Positions 7,951 through 16,490 of a stretch of 64,000 nucleotides of DNA are shown piece after piece. Each line of letters begins with the position of its first letter. The stretch's first letter is position 1. Source of the DNA: Neotamlana sedimentorum (GTDB lineage Bacteria > Bacteroidota > Bacteroidia > Flavobacteriales > Flavobacteriaceae). The DNA lies in the NCBI RefSeq assembly GCF_000943565.1, contig NZ_JTDW01000001.1:248001-312000 (forward strand), given 5' to 3'. The notes under the pieces were generated by a model. It worked only from the letters and a program-made list of their open reading frames with translations, made no database searches and had not been told where the DNA came from. Made by a program: the position numbers and the translations under genes.

Positions 7951-8649
7951 ATGCAAGAAAAATCAACTTCCTTTTCCATAAAAAATTGGAGTCAAGACGA
8001 TCAACCACGCGAAAAATTGCTACATAAAGGTAAAGGCGCATTAAGCGATGCCGAATTGGTAGCCATTTTAATTGGTACAGGCAGTCGTGAAGAAAGTGCC
8101 GTAGCCTTATGCAAACGTATTTTGGCAAGTGTAGATAATAATTTAAGTGAATTAGGAAAACTATCTGTAAAACAGCTCATGGCTTTTAAAGGCATTGGGG
8201 AAGCAAAAGCTATAAGTATTTCTGCAGCTTTAGAGTTAGGACGTCGTCGTCGTGGGGAAGAAGCGCTTCAAAAAAAACAAATTACATCAAGTCATTCGGT
8301 TTTCGAAATGATGCAACCCGTAATTGGCGAATTACAACATGAAGAGTTTTGGATTATTTATTTAAATAATTCTAATAAAGTAATTCAAAAAAATCAACTT
8401 AGTAAAGGCGGTATTACAGGAACGCTTGTAGATGTTCGTTTGGTGTTAAAACAAGCGTTAGAGGTTGGAGCTACGAGTTTAATTTTATCGCATAACCATC
8501 CATCGGGAACTTTAAAACCAAGCGAAGCCGATAAACAAATTACTAACAAACTAAAAGTGGCAGCACAAAGTTTAGATATAAAAGTGCTAGATCATGTTAT
8601 TATAACCGAAAAAGCCTATTTTAGTTTCGCCGATGAAGCCATTTTATAA
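7951..8649 (+). CDS. radC: RadC family protein (JAMM/MPN domain)
   Basis: RadC proteins were named for DNA repair, but the molecular role remains uncertain. The 232 residues include a helix-hairpin-helix (FKGIGEAKA, 79-87) and a C-terminal MPN/JAMM zinc metalloprotease-like domain with the ligands H181, H183 and D194 in SHNHPSGTLKPSEAD and the upstream Glu in the E-EFW segment near 131. Full family length. The ATG chosen gives MQEKSTSFSIKNWSQDDQPR, matching the conserved start of the family. It lies between divergent DUF1569 and the deacetylase-like gene 82 nt downstream. Confidence 0.93.
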   Translation: MQEKSTSFSIKNWSQDDQPREKLLHKGKGALSDAELVAILIGTGSREESAVALCKRILASVDNNLSELGKLSVKQLMAFKGIGEAKAISISAALELGRRRRGEEALQKKQITSSHSVFEMMQPVIGELQHEEFWIIYLNNSNKVIQKNQLSKGGITGTLVDVRLVLKQALEVGATSLILSHNHPSGTLKPSEADKQITNKLKVAAQSLDIKVLDHVIITEKAYFSFADEAIL

Positions 8650-8731
8650 ACTACAATTAGCAAACTAACCTTAACCTTAAAAGCATATTAAAACGGTTTG
8701 ATTTGTTATTTTTAACCTAGAATTAATTTTA

Positions 8732-10033
8732 ATGCTTTTAGTTTACACTCATAAAATTACGCCACGATTAAAATATGTTTTTAAACATGTGTGTACGCGT
8801 ATTTTAAAGGTTCAAGTTGGTTTTACTACAAAAGTAGAAGATTTTATTGCGCACGACAGTTTAAAAATGTCGTACACTAAACAACCACTAAGTAATGAGT
8901 TTTTTATAAAAAATCATGATATTTTATTCGAGCAAGGTTTAGCCGATGTAGAAATTAATGTACAAACATGGGAAAATACAAAATGTTTCTTTGCTAATGG
9001 AGAAAAAAGTGCTTTACCCTTTGATATTTTTGCAGCTTCATTTTATTTATTGTCGCGCTATGAAGAATATTTACCGCATGTTAAAGACGACTATGGGCGT
9101 TTTCCAGCTTCTCAAAGTTTGGCATTTAATGAAGGTTTTTTAAATCAACCGGTTGTAGATATTTGGGCTTATAAATTTAAAGATGCTTTACAGCAACAGT
9201 TCCCTGAATATAAATTCCCAGATAAAACATACAGCTTCAAACCAATTATTGATGTTCCAAATGCATATAATTACATGGCAAAAGGAATTGTTCGAACTAT
9301 TGGTGGCGTAATTCGTGATTTGTTACATTTAAGGTTTAAAAGTTTATATGAAAGGTTCGCAGTTTTAATTGGTTTTAAGCACGACCCGTTCGATACTTTT
9401 AAGTATATAATTAACAGACAGCGTTATTCAAAATATAAATTTCAATTCTTTTTTCTGTTAGGAGATTATTCAACCTTCGACAAAAGTATAAGCGTAAACA
9501 ATAAAAAATTTGTATCACTAATAAAGCATGTAGCAGATTATTGTTTAGTGGGTATAAAAGTTTCGTATTTTGCTTTAAACGATTTACAGTTGTTAAAAAA
9601 GGAAAAGTTAAGGATGGAAGACATCTTAAACACGGCATTACGAGCGTCTCGTCAATCCTACTCCAAACTTAACTTACCAGAATCTTATCGCAATTTAATT
9701 GAATTAGAAATAAATGAAGATTATACTATGGGATACGTAAATACCATAGGGTTTAGGGCAGGAACCTGCACGCCGTTTTTGTTTTACGATTTAGATTACG
9801 AAATACAAACCCCTTTGTTAATAAACGCTTATCATCTTATGGATTATGCACTTTTAAAACATAAATCTTTACTAGATAAAAAGCAGGTGTTAAATCAAAT
9901 TATAAATGAAGTAAAGCAAGTAAATGGTGAGTTTGTTGCAGTTTTTCATAATTATACCTTTACAGACGAACCACGATGGAAAGGGTTTAAAGAATTGTTC
10001 AATTTAATATTAGATTCGGCAAATGAAGCTTAA
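8732..10033 (+). CDS. DUF7033 / polysaccharide deacetylase-like protein, likely inactive
   Basis: Protein of 433 residues of the Bacteroidetes family in which an N-terminal DUF7033-type region (VYTHKITPRLKYVF start) precedes a NodB-like deacetylase fold. Expected metal and catalytic residues appear changed. The usual DxD start of NodB is D-V-P (P176 in PIIDVPNAY). The family GLHPSY-type motif reads GIKVSY with Lys276. The SRQH motif reads SRQS with Ser309. DYTMGY, GFRAGTCTPF and FHN segments are kept. The comparison is from memory, so inactivity is an inference. No signal peptide. It overlaps the downstream HAD phosphatase gene by 11 nt. Confidence 0.75.
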   Translation: MLLVYTHKITPRLKYVFKHVCTRILKVQVGFTTKVEDFIAHDSLKMSYTKQPLSNEFFIKNHDILFEQGLADVEINVQTWENTKCFFANGEKSALPFDIFAASFYLLSRYEEYLPHVKDDYGRFPASQSLAFNEGFLNQPVVDIWAYKFKDALQQQFPEYKFPDKTYSFKPIIDVPNAYNYMAKGIVRTIGGVIRDLLHLRFKSLYERFAVLIGFKHDPFDTFKYIINRQRYSKYKFQFFFLLGDYSTFDKSISVNNKKFVSLIKHVADYCLVGIKVSYFALNDLQLLKKEKLRMEDILNTALRASRQSYSKLNLPESYRNLIELEINEDYTMGYVNTIGFRAGTCTPFLFYDLDYEIQTPLLINAYHLMDYALLKHKSLLDKKQVLNQIINEVKQVNGEFVAVFHNYTFTDEPRWKGFKELFNLILDSANEA

Positions 10034-10712
10034 GGGTATTACAGATGTGTTTTTCGATTTAGATCACACACTATGGGATTTCGATAAAAACTCGGCGCTC
10101 ACATTTCAAAAAATATTCAAAACAAATCAAATTATAGTAAGTTTTGATGCTTTTATAGCTGAATATATTCCGATAAATGAATATTACTGGAAGCTTTTTC
10201 GAGAAGGAAAAGTAGAAAAAGAAGCCTTGCGTTTTGGTAGATTAAATGATGCTTTTAAGGCTGTTAATCATGCGGTTGAAGCTGAAACAATTCATAAATT
10301 ATCAGAAGATTATATCACCTATCTTTCTAGTTTTAATTACCTTTTTGAGAATACATTCGAAATATTAAAATATCTGCAAACGAATTATAATTTGCACATT
10401 ATTACTAACGGATTCGATAAGGTTCAGCAAAAAAAACTAGTGAATTCTAACATTCATAATTTTTTTAAAACGGTAACAAATTCTGAGATGGTAGGAGTTA
10501 AAAAACCCGATCCTAAAATTTTTAATTATGCCATGCAAATAGCGAATTGTAACGAGCAACAAAGTGTTATGATTGGCGATAATTTTGAAGCAGATATTTT
10601 AGGAGCTCAAGCTGTTGGTATGGAAGCTATTTATTTTAATAAAGCAGATATAAATCAAAGAAATAACCTTAATAGAGTAAATAATTTAATTGAATTAAAG
10701 CTATTTTTATAA
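10023..10712 (+). CDS. YjjG-type noncanonical pyrimidine nucleotidase (HAD superfamily)
   Basis: Cytoplasmic phosphatase expected to dephosphorylate nucleoside monophosphates, including non-canonical pyrimidines. HAD motif I is FFDLDHTL with nucleophile D12 and acid D14; motif II is the ITNGF segment; motif III is the lysine in VGVKKPDP; motif IV is MIGDNFEADILGA. A helical cap fills residues 20-95 (subclass I). Length of 229 fits YjjG. Its ATG lies inside the end of the preceding deacetylase-like gene (11-nt overlap), so the two are co-translated. Substrate range is inferred from family likeness. Confidence 0.85.
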   Translation: MKLKGITDVFFDLDHTLWDFDKNSALTFQKIFKTNQIIVSFDAFIAEYIPINEYYWKLFREGKVEKEALRFGRLNDAFKAVNHAVEAETIHKLSEDYITYLSSFNYLFENTFEILKYLQTNYNLHIITNGFDKVQQKKLVNSNIHNFFKTVTNSEMVGVKKPDPKIFNYAMQIANCNEQQSVMIGDNFEADILGAQAVGMEAIYFNKADINQRNNLNRVNNLIELKLFL

Positions 10713-10764
10713 TTAACAATAAACCAAGTTTTAAGAAGTTAATATATTTAAAGTAACCTTATTT

Positions 10765-11289
10765 ATGTTTAAAATCATCCCTTTTTTTATTGGTATTATT
10801 TTGTTAACATCTTGTGCAGAAGAGGTAGATTTTAACCAAGCAAACCAAATTCAAATTTCACCAACCGTAGAGTTAAGCCTTGTTTACACCCAAGCCGAGG
10901 TAAACGATTTTTTAGTAAACGGACAGGAAGTGGTAACTACAGAAACCGATTTTATTGAAGTCGATATTTTTAACGATCAGTTTATTAATGATAATGTTAC
11001 AAAAGTTGATTTGCATTTTGAAACGGAAAACACTTTACCCAGAGAATTTCAATATGCAGTTAATTTTTATACCGAAACAGGAAATTATTTATATACCTAC
11101 AGCTTTTCAAGTTTAGAAACTTCACCACATATTGCTACTTTCGAAGATGATAATTTAAACATTATAAAAAACACGTCTATATTAGAGTTTGTTATTTCTA
11201 TGCTTCCCGGTGAGGCACTAAATAGTGAAACCCAAGGCGCTATTTCTCTTAAATCAAAAGGAATATTTTATTTTAATATAGAAAGTTAA
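10765..11289 (+). CDS. Hypothetical lipoprotein
   Basis: A 174-residue lipoprotein: hydrophobic signal with lipobox LLTSC (lipidated Cys17), followed by an acidic, beta-rich region with many Asn, Asp, Glu and Thr residues. It could be a small Ig-like or beta-sandwich domain. No enzymatic motif is seen and no family is recognised. It is the first of three consecutive envelope genes; the DUF5723 gene starts 1 nt after its stop, which points to one transcript and a shared role at the outer membrane. Confidence 0.75.
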   Translation: MFKIIPFFIGIILLTSCAEEVDFNQANQIQISPTVELSLVYTQAEVNDFLVNGQEVVTTETDFIEVDIFNDQFINDNVTKVDLHFETENTLPREFQYAVNFYTETGNYLYTYSFSSLETSPHIATFEDDNLNIIKNTSILEFVISMLPGEALNSETQGAISLKSKGIFYFNIES

Positions 11290-11290
11290 A

Positions 11291-12703
11291 ATGAAGCATA
11301 TTCTGTGGTTATTAAGTTTTATAAGTGTGTTTTGCTTTTCGCAAAACAAGCAATTATTATATGGTTTTTCAGATATTCCTCAAAATTTACTGCTTAATCC
11401 TGGAGCCAATGTAAATCAAAGTGGACATGTTGGTATACCGTTATTGTCTCATTTTCATTTAAACGTTGGTACATCAAAAGTAACAGTATACGATTTATTT
11501 GCCGATAACAATATAGATTTTAACACGAAACTAAAATCGGCTATTTATGGTGTAAAAAGTAAAGATTTTTTTACTGCAACCCAGCAATTAGAACTCTTCT
11601 CTGGTGGGTTTGCTTTTGGTCCGAGTTTTAAAAAAGACAAATACATAAGTTTTGGATGGTATCAAGAAACCGATTTTATAGCATATATACCAAGAGATTA
11701 TGCCATTTTAGCTTACGAAGGTAATGTTGGTAATACGAATAGAGTTTTTAATGTAGGTGATTTAAGTTTTAAATCAGAATTAATTTCTGTACTACATTTA
11801 GGTTTCAATAAAAAAGTAAACGATAAATTTACTTACGGTATTCGCGGTAAAATTTACTCTAGCGTAGCCAATGTTTCTTCTGCGGCGAACAAGGGTTCTA
11901 TTGTAACCAGAGTGGGTGATAATAATTTATTGTCGCATACTTTTAATTTAGATATGGCCGTACAAACGTCGGGGATTGCCAGTTTAATTAATGATGATAA
12001 CTCTAATTTTAGTGAAGATATTTCAACCTTACGAAAAAGGTTGCTATTTGGTGGAAATTTAGGTTTAGGTCTCGATTTGGGATTTACTTACCAAATTGAT
12101 AAACAATGGCATGTCGACGGTTCTTTAGTCGATATTGGTTTTATTTCACATAAAAAAGATGTAGAAAATTACGAGCTTAACGGTACTTATGTTTACGAAG
12201 GTATTGATCCGTTATTTCCAGAAACCGATGGAGAAACTGCAGATAGTTACTGGAGTGAAATTGAAGAAGAAATTGAAGAATTATTTAAAGTTGATACCAC
12301 CGCGACACGTTATACTACATTGAGACCTGTAAAATTAAATGCTTCTTTAAATTATTCGTTTGGGAAAAAACGCCTTAAAGATTGTGATTGCTTGCAAGAA
12401 AATGGAGGCTATATAAATCGTGTTGGGGCGCATCTATATGCAATAAAAAGACCAAAATCACCTCAGTTTGCATTATCTGCTTATTATTACCGACGTTTGT
12501 TTAATGGGCTTGATGCCAAAGCTACTTATACTGTAGATAGTTACACCTTTTACAATTTTGGTTTGGGGATTTCTACGCATATCTATGGATTAAATATTTA
12601 TGCAATGGCCGATAATTTGCTTAATTTTAAGAATATTTATGATGCACGTAGTGTATCTTTACAATTTGGAATTAATTATATATTTAATAAAAATGAAAAT
12701 TAA
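11291..12703 (+). CDS. DUF5723-like outer membrane protein
   Basis: A 470-residue secreted protein with a signal peptide (residues 1-17, cleaved around CFSQN). Many alternating beta strands with Gly, Asn, Tyr and Lys (for example FNKKVNDKFTYGIRGKIYSS) suggest a beta-barrel in the outer membrane. The LLNPGANVNQSG-type start resembles the DUF5723 and PorP/SprF-like group. The C-terminal residues FGINYIFNKNEN are barrel-like. An acidic loop (EIEEEIEELF) lies near 325. Function is unknown; it overlaps the next gene by 11 nt, forming an operon with the lipoprotein before it. Confidence 0.75.
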   Translation: MKHILWLLSFISVFCFSQNKQLLYGFSDIPQNLLLNPGANVNQSGHVGIPLLSHFHLNVGTSKVTVYDLFADNNIDFNTKLKSAIYGVKSKDFFTATQQLELFSGGFAFGPSFKKDKYISFGWYQETDFIAYIPRDYAILAYEGNVGNTNRVFNVGDLSFKSELISVLHLGFNKKVNDKFTYGIRGKIYSSVANVSSAANKGSIVTRVGDNNLLSHTFNLDMAVQTSGIASLINDDNSNFSEDISTLRKRLLFGGNLGLGLDLGFTYQIDKQWHVDGSLVDIGFISHKKDVENYELNGTYVYEGIDPLFPETDGETADSYWSEIEEEIEELFKVDTTATRYTTLRPVKLNASLNYSFGKKRLKDCDCLQENGGYINRVGAHLYAIKRPKSPQFALSAYYYRRLFNGLDAKATYTVDSYTFYNFGLGISTHIYGLNIYAMADNLLNFKNIYDARSVSLQFGINYIFNKNEN

Positions 12704-13544
12704 ATTATTTTTTTTAGGAGTAAGTTTACTACTATGTTCTGCTGGTTTTGCGCAAAAAAACTTAAATAACTACAAGTATGTTATTGTTCAAAATAAATAT
12801 GATTTTTTAAAAGAAGCAGATCAATACCAATTAAATTCGTTAACTAAATTTTTATTCGAAAAATATGGCTTCGAAGCTGTTTTAGAAGGTGAGAATTTCC
12901 CCGAAGAAATGGCTTTTAATCGTTGTTTAGCTTTAAGCTCCGATGTTATTAAAGATTCTGGCATGTTTAAAACCAAGTTGTCTGTGCAACTTAAAGATTG
13001 TAACGGAGCTTTAGTGTTTACTTCACAATTAGGAGAGAGCCGCGAAAAAGAATATAAAGTAGCTTATCATGAAGCCTTAAGAGATGCTTTTAAATCTATT
13101 GAATTATTAAACCATAAATACGAGCCTAAAAGCGAGGGTAGTTTGCCAGCGAAAAAAACAATATCAGAAAAAGTTGCAGCTGCGAACGTAGAAAAAGAAA
13201 AAGAGGTTGCGCGTTTAAAACAAGAATTAGAAGCACTTAAAAAAGAAAGAGAAACTTCAGCTAAGGCTGTAAAACCAATCGAGCCACAACCAAAAAAAGT
13301 AGTACCAGTAACTAAAAGCTTACCTGCTAAAGCTCAAATATTGTATGCTCAAGAAACACCAACAGGATTTCAATTAGTAGACAGTACACCAAAAGTAGTA
13401 TTCAAAATAAAAAAAACAGGTCGTAAAGATTTGTTTTTAGTAGAAGGCGAAGATTCTGTTATTTACAAACAAGATAACAAATGGATTTACGAGTACAATA
13501 CCGATGCTGGCGCACAGCAAAAAGAGCTAAATATTAATTTTTAG
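12693..13544 (+). CDS. Secreted or periplasmic coiled-coil protein of unknown function
   Basis: The chosen start gives MKIKLFFLGVSLLLCSAGFA with signal cleavage near AGFAQ (about residue 20), better than the longer frame beginning inside the DUF5723 gene. The 283-residue protein has an N-terminal globular part (20-150), a coiled-coil stretch around 165-190 with a KE-rich heptad pattern (EKEKEVARLKQELEALKK), a proline-rich linker and a C-terminal beta-rich region (LVDSTPKVVFKIKKTGRKDL). No enzyme motif. It overlaps the upstream DUF5723 gene by 11 nt, so the trio is probably co-translated. Confidence 0.75.
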   Translation: MKIKLFFLGVSLLLCSAGFAQKNLNNYKYVIVQNKYDFLKEADQYQLNSLTKFLFEKYGFEAVLEGENFPEEMAFNRCLALSSDVIKDSGMFKTKLSVQLKDCNGALVFTSQLGESREKEYKVAYHEALRDAFKSIELLNHKYEPKSEGSLPAKKTISEKVAAANVEKEKEVARLKQELEALKKERETSAKAVKPIEPQPKKVVPVTKSLPAKAQILYAQETPTGFQLVDSTPKVVFKIKKTGRKDLFLVEGEDSVIYKQDNKWIYEYNTDAGAQQKELNINF

Positions 13545-13561
13545 GTTTTTAGTGCATAGAG

Positions 13562-13586
13562 GGCAGTAGGCAGTAGGTAGTAGGCA
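13562..13586 (+). repeat. Heptamer tandem repeat GGCAGTA, about 3.5 copies
   Basis: Units GGCAGTA, GGCAGTA, GGTAGTA and a partial GGCA follow each other with period 7, between the coiled-coil gene and rarA (convergent). I recall comparable GGCAGTAGG blocks between flavobacterial genes. Confidence 0.8.
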
Positions 13587-13692
13587 TTTGTTGCGTCATG
13601 AATTTCTGTGTATTTATTGTTAGTTGATTTATTCTTTTGTTAATAAAATATTTCTCTAATTGCATTATAGTAACTCCATACGTTTTAGTTTT

Positions 13693-13748
13693 CAAGAAAC
13701 AAGAAACAAGAAACAAGAAACAAGAAACAAGAAACAAGAAACAAGAAA
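13693..13748 (+). repeat. Heptamer tandem repeat CAAGAAA, 8 perfect copies
   Basis: Eight uninterrupted CAAGAAA units (56 nt) end 2 nt before the rarA stop codon. This is a microsatellite-like array, prone to copy-number change. It lies in a convergent intergenic region, so changes would affect transcript ends rather than proteins. Confidence 0.95.
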
Positions 13749-13750
13749 AC

Positions 13751-15034
13751 CTAATATCCGTACTTGTCCTTCCATCGTTCCTTTAAAAAACTACGGTGTG
13801 CATTTTCACGAGCATTATTTCCGGGGTCGTAAAGTTTGGAGTTTTTAATTTCATCAGGCAAAAACTCTTGTTTTGCAAAATTGTTTTCATAGTTATGTGC
13901 GTATTTGTAATTATCGCCATAGCCCAAATCTTTCATAAGTTTAGTTGGGGCATTTCTTATTTCTAAAGGCACACTTAAATCACCAGTTTGTTTAACCAAT
14001 TGTTGGGCTTTACCAATAGCAGCATAAGCGGCATTACTTTTAGGCGAACAGGCTAAATAAGTAGCACACTGGCTTAAAATAATACGCGATTCTGGGTAGC
14101 CAATGGTGGTTACCGCTTGAAACGTGTTGTTTGCAATAACCAAAGCTGTAGGGTTGGCATTACCAATATCTTCACTAGCAGCTATAAGCATACGGCGAGC
14201 AATAAACTTTACATCTTCGCCACCTTCAATCATGCGAGCAAGCCAATACACCGCAGCATTTGGGTCGCTACCGCGAATCGATTTAATAAATGCCGAAATA
14301 ATATCGTAATGTTGTTCGCCAGTTTTATCATAGCGCACCGTATTGTTTTGTACTTTTTGCAGAACCACATCATCGGTAATAACCACATCGTCCGTATCAA
14401 ACGAATTCACAATAAGTTCGAAAATATTAAGTAGTTTTCTGGCATCGCCACCAGAAAGTCGCAATAATGCTTTAGTTTCTTTTAGCGTAATGTTTTTATT
14501 CGATATGTATTCATCTTCAGAAATAGCCCGCTTTAAAAGCGTTTCTAAATCATCTTTATCAAAAGCATTTAAAATATACACTTGGCAGCGCGAAAGTAAT
14601 GCCGAAATAACCTCAAAACTCGGGTTTTCGGTAGTGGCACCAATAAGTGTTACCCAGCCTTTTTCTACGGCTTGTAATAACGAATCCTGTTGCGATTTAC
14701 TAAACCTATGTATTTCATCAATAAATAAAATAGGGTTTTTGGTATTAAACAAGCCACCGCTGTTTTTGGCCTTATCAATAACCTCACGAACATCCTTAAC
14801 ACCAGAACTAATTGCGCTTAACGTATAAAATGGCCTGCCAGATTGGTTTGCAATAATATTAGCCAAAGTCGTCTTACCAATACCTGGAGGTCCCCAAAAA
14901 ATCATCGACGGAATTAAACCCTGTTTAATATGCTGTGTAAGCGTACCATTTTTACCCACCAAATGCTCTTGGCTCACATAATCTTCCAATGTTTTTGGTC
15001 GTAATCGTTCCGCTAAAGGCTCGTTTGCATTCAT
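13751..15034 (-). CDS. rarA: Replication-associated recombination protein A (RarA/MgsA), AAA+ ATPase
   Basis: Clamp-loader-like ATPase that acts at stalled replication forks. In 427 residues: N-terminal LAERLRPKTLEDYVSQEHLV; Walker A GPPGIGKTT near 48-56; Walker B FIDEIHRF near 103-110; sensor 1 GATTENPSF; and the C-terminal RarA-type tetramerisation region (RDNARE-like motif in YDPGNNARENAHRSFLKERW). Length is normal for the family. It runs on the minus strand, convergent with the coiled-coil gene, and its 3' end abuts the CAAGAAA repeat. Start is well set by the MNANEPLAERLRP family opening. Confidence 0.95.
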   Translation of the reverse strand: MNANEPLAERLRPKTLEDYVSQEHLVGKNGTLTQHIKQGLIPSMIFWGPPGIGKTTLANIIANQSGRPFYTLSAISSGVKDVREVIDKAKNSGGLFNTKNPILFIDEIHRFSKSQQDSLLQAVEKGWVTLIGATTENPSFEVISALLSRCQVYILNAFDKDDLETLLKRAISEDEYISNKNITLKETKALLRLSGGDARKLLNIFELIVNSFDTDDVVITDDVVLQKVQNNTVRYDKTGEQHYDIISAFIKSIRGSDPNAAVYWLARMIEGGEDVKFIARRMLIAASEDIGNANPTALVIANNTFQAVTTIGYPESRIILSQCATYLACSPKSNAAYAAIGKAQQLVKQTGDLSVPLEIRNAPTKLMKDLGYGDNYKYAHNYENNFAKQEFLPDEIKNSKLYDPGNNARENAHRSFLKERWKDKYGY

Positions 15035-15065
15035 AAATGTAAAATTACAGAAATTTTTAGGTTTT

Positions 15066-15156
15066 GGGCGTGCCCCTTCATATAATTACGGGTCGCGCTT
15101 TCCGTTGCAAGTCCTCGCTACGCTGTGGGCTTTTCACTGCAATCGCTCACGCGGGC
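15066..15156. repeat. GC-rich intergenic element, probable dispersed repeat
   Basis: About 90 nt clearly richer in G and C than its surroundings, beginning with the inverted repeat GGGC-GT-GCCC and containing segments such as CCGTTGCAAGTCCTCGC and CACTGCAATCGCTCACGCG. I recall similar GC-rich blocks scattered between genes in flavobacterial genomes. No ORF or tRNA structure is seen. It lies between divergent rarA and the rhomboid gene. Confidence 0.55.
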
Positions 15157-15215
15157 TTATCTGCCAATTTAGCACATAAACCAAACTTGGATGCTTTTTT
15201 GCTATTTTAACAGCA

Positions 15216-15953
15216 ATGAATAAATCGCAACAATTTAAATTCTCAACAGGCGTAATTGCTTACCCTGTGTTTTTTGTTCTCACCATCTGGATTGTTTTTT
15301 GGGCCGAGGTTAGATTTGGGTATAATTTTAGCAAATATGGCGTGTATCCACAAACATTAAAAGGATTGCGAGGCGTGTTGTTTAGTCCATTTATTCATGG
15401 TAGTATCGAGCATATTTATCACAACACTATACCGTTGTTTGTGTTGTCTACTGCGTTGTTTTATTTCTATAGGAAAATAGCTTGGAAAGTACTTTTTTAC
15501 GGCATTTTGTTATCAGGTTTCTTAACGTGGTGTATTGGCAGACCCTCTTATCATATTGGCGCAAGCGGATTAATTTATGTATTAGTTAGTTTTACTTTTT
15601 TTAAAGGTATTTTTGCTAAATATTATAGATTAATAGCTTTGTCGCTTTTAGTTGTTTTTCTATACGGAAGCATGATTTGGTATACTATGCCGGTTGATAA
15701 TAGTATTTCCTGGGAAGGCCATTTAGCCGGATTAATAACCGGATTACTTTTTGCTTTACTATTTAAGAAAGAAATAGCCAAACCTAAAAAGTTCGCTTGG
15801 GAGGAAGAACATTATAACGAAGATGATGACCCGTTTTTAAAACACTTCGACGAAAACGGAAATTTTATAGAAAGTTTACCTGAAGATGAGGTCGAGGAAG
15901 AAACAGAACAACTTCAAATTCGATATATTTTTAAGAAAAAAGACGAGGAGTAG
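15216..15953 (+). CDS. Rhomboid-family intramembrane serine protease
   Basis: Integral membrane protease that cuts transmembrane segments of other proteins. The 245 residues show about six hydrophobic segments, the nucleophile Ser117 in GASGL (115-119), the catalytic His169 in WEGHLAG, and the conserved H-xx-HN pair in SIEHIYHNTIP (66-70). The C-terminal 65 residues are acidic and probably cytoplasmic (EEEHYNEDDDPF). Substrates cannot be inferred; it stands alone between rarA and a convergent HEPN-like gene. The stop is 20 nt from that gene's end. Confidence 0.9.
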   Translation: MNKSQQFKFSTGVIAYPVFFVLTIWIVFWAEVRFGYNFSKYGVYPQTLKGLRGVLFSPFIHGSIEHIYHNTIPLFVLSTALFYFYRKIAWKVLFYGILLSGFLTWCIGRPSYHIGASGLIYVLVSFTFFKGIFAKYYRLIALSLLVVFLYGSMIWYTMPVDNSISWEGHLAGLITGLLFALLFKKEIAKPKKFAWEEEHYNEDDDPFLKHFDENGNFIESLPEDEVEEETEQLQIRYIFKKKDEE

Positions 15954-15973
15954 TGTTTTTAGCTAGATTTTAT

Positions 15974-16471
15974 CTATTTGTGGTTTGTGGTCAGTTTGTA
16001 TATACCAAATATGTATCCGTTGATGTATGATAGTAAAAACGAAAAGTTTCTAAAATACTCTGAGATATTCGATTCATCTAAAGTAATATTATCATGGTTA
16101 TTCTGATTATAAAATAATATTATTTTTTTTAACATTAGTGAAAGATTTAAATCATCTAATATTAATTTATGTGCGTAGTCATTTCTGATTGTATTTAATT
16201 TTTTTAAAATCTCAATAACTTCGAATGGCAAATTTCCAAATTGTTCTGCTAAAAATATTTTCTTTGAATATGTTATATTTTGTTTAAACATATTTAAGTT
16301 TCTTTGCTTTGATATTGATTGTATATAGCAATTTAACGTAAACTCACTAATTACATGAGCTTTTAAGACTAAATTTTCTTTAATATTTTGAGCTATGTTA
16401 ATATTTTGAGACATGAAATTCGAGGAGAAAGTGGAAAATTCTTTAGTCGAATAATGTCGTATTTCTTTCAT
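15974..16471 (-). CDS. HEPN-like protein (DUF4145/MltR-type helical domain)
   Basis: Starting from MKEIRHYSTK gives 165 residues; the longer frame would run into rlmB, and this start lies 19 nt after the rlmB stop. All-helical, very AT-rich gene. Residues 88-101 (EILKKLNTIRNDYAH) carry R96-N-D-Y-A-H101, an RX4H pattern seen in HEPN domains, some of which are RNases and others only structural. Family features resemble DUF4145 or MltR-like proteins. No partner nucleotidyltransferase or antitoxin is adjacent. It could be a lone HEPN protein of unknown function. Confidence 0.6.
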   Translation of the reverse strand: MKEIRHYSTKEFSTFSSNFMSQNINIAQNIKENLVLKAHVISEFTLNCYIQSISKQRNLNMFKQNITYSKKIFLAEQFGNLPFEVIEILKKLNTIRNDYAHKLILDDLNLSLMLKKIILFYNQNNHDNITLDESNISEYFRNFSFLLSYINGYIFGIYKLTTNHK

Positions 16472-16490
16472 GTTTATACTGTTTTGAAAA

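Noticed and set aside
12600-12692. N-terminal extension of the coiled-coil protein
   Set aside because: It lies in the end of the DUF5723 gene and would destroy the good signal peptide starting at the next Met.
13549-13737. CRISPR-like array in the 13.6 kb repeats
   Set aside because: Units are 7 nt and continuous with no spacers.
13660-13848. 62-residue frame through the CAAGAAA array
   Set aside because: It is made by the tandem repeat and runs into antisense rarA; period 7 is not codon phased.
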